A stretch of DNA of 40,810 nt, from the NCBI GenBank assembly GCA_002347755.1, contig DDXT01000060.1, positions 1-40,810 on the forward strand, in the 5' to 3' direction. Positions 40,611 to 40,810 of the stretch are shown here, piece by piece; position 1 is the stretch's first letter; each line of letters begins with the position of its first letter. The notes below the pieces were generated by a model. The model searched no databases, was not told where the DNA came from, and saw only the letters and a program-made list of their open reading frames with translations. This stretch comes from Caryophanales bacterium UBA2253 (GTDB taxonomy: Bacteria > Bacillota_I > Bacilli_A > ML615J-28 > CAG-698). A program made the position numbers and the translations under genes.

Positions 40611-40810
40611 ATCAGAATGTCATTGGGTTTATGGCTGGTTTTATTCAATCTGTAGTATAATAAACATAAACAATCAAGTAAAATAATAGGAAAATTGAAC
40701 ATAGTGTTTTATAAGACTTTATTGCAATAAAAGAGTATAAAAAAACTTGTCGATCTAAAACAATAAACCAACTCAAAGAGAATTAAAGATATTCCTTTAC
40801 ATTTTAAAGT
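40611..40810. other. AT-rich end of window without a gene
   Basis: The last 200 bases contain no reading frame I trust. A TATAAT at 40656-40661 could be a -10 box for a gene beyond the window, but no good -35 match lies at the right distance. Confidence 0.4.

Overview
The window comes from the chromosome of an anaerobic, fermentative, Gram-positive-type bacterium (Bacillota or a related low-GC lineage). The evidence is strong AGGAGG ribosome-binding sites, TGA used as stop, a prokaryotic V-type ATPase, a soluble three-subunit NAD-linked [FeFe] hydrogenase, and an oxygen-independent purine/urate degradation cluster. No marker in the window fixes the genus.

Layout. (1) 201-2898: a small corrinoid methyltransferase operon (corrinoid protein plus two UroD-fold methyltransferases), closed by a terminator. 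(2) 3021-6750: two AT-rich genes that look like a genome-defence insertion, namely a 1012-residue SF1 helicase with a C-terminal nuclease-like domain and a membrane-anchored Mrr-type endonuclease. (3) 7049-24378: a 16-gene, mostly overlapping plus-strand operon. It holds a MocA-like cofactor maturase, two complete three-subunit molybdenum hydroxylases, a membrane protein, a THEP1-like NTPase, hydantoinase-type and SsnA amidohydrolases, a PreA-like Fe-S flavoprotein, two PLP enzymes, a YgeY hydrolase and a YgeW carbamoyltransferase. (4) On the minus strand, a guanine-deaminase-like enzyme with its own promoter (24607-25092) and the hydCBA hydrogenase operon (28639 down to 25190). (5) 29061-37473: a complete V-type ATPase operon in the order G/H-I-K-E-C-F-A-B-D, with Na+-type ligands in subunit K. 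(6) 37754-40610: tRNA-Leu, two GNAT acetyltransferases, small membrane proteins and an APH(3')-type phosphotransferase.

How the genes could work together (inference). Guanine is deaminated to xanthine. The molybdenum hydroxylases interconvert hydroxylated purines. The PreA-like protein may reduce the ring, and the amidohydrolases open it. YgeY, the PLP enzymes and YgeW would process the ureido and amino-acid products and recover carbamoyl phosphate. The hydrogenase could release surplus NADH as H2. The V-ATPase links ATP to an ion gradient, probably sodium.

The most unusual signal is a non-coding element of about 166 bp present twice in opposite orientation (24409-24576 and 37498-37663). Each copy sits inside a transcription-terminator hairpin, and that host hairpin is repeated directly on both sides of the insert. 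The two hairpins are unrelated to each other, so each locus looks like a duplicated target site. This suggests a mobile element that targets terminators. Two other non-coding regions stand out: a leader with alternative pairings before the NTPase gene (11813-11925), and a long hydrogenase leader carrying a Trp-rich small reading frame (28668-28833).
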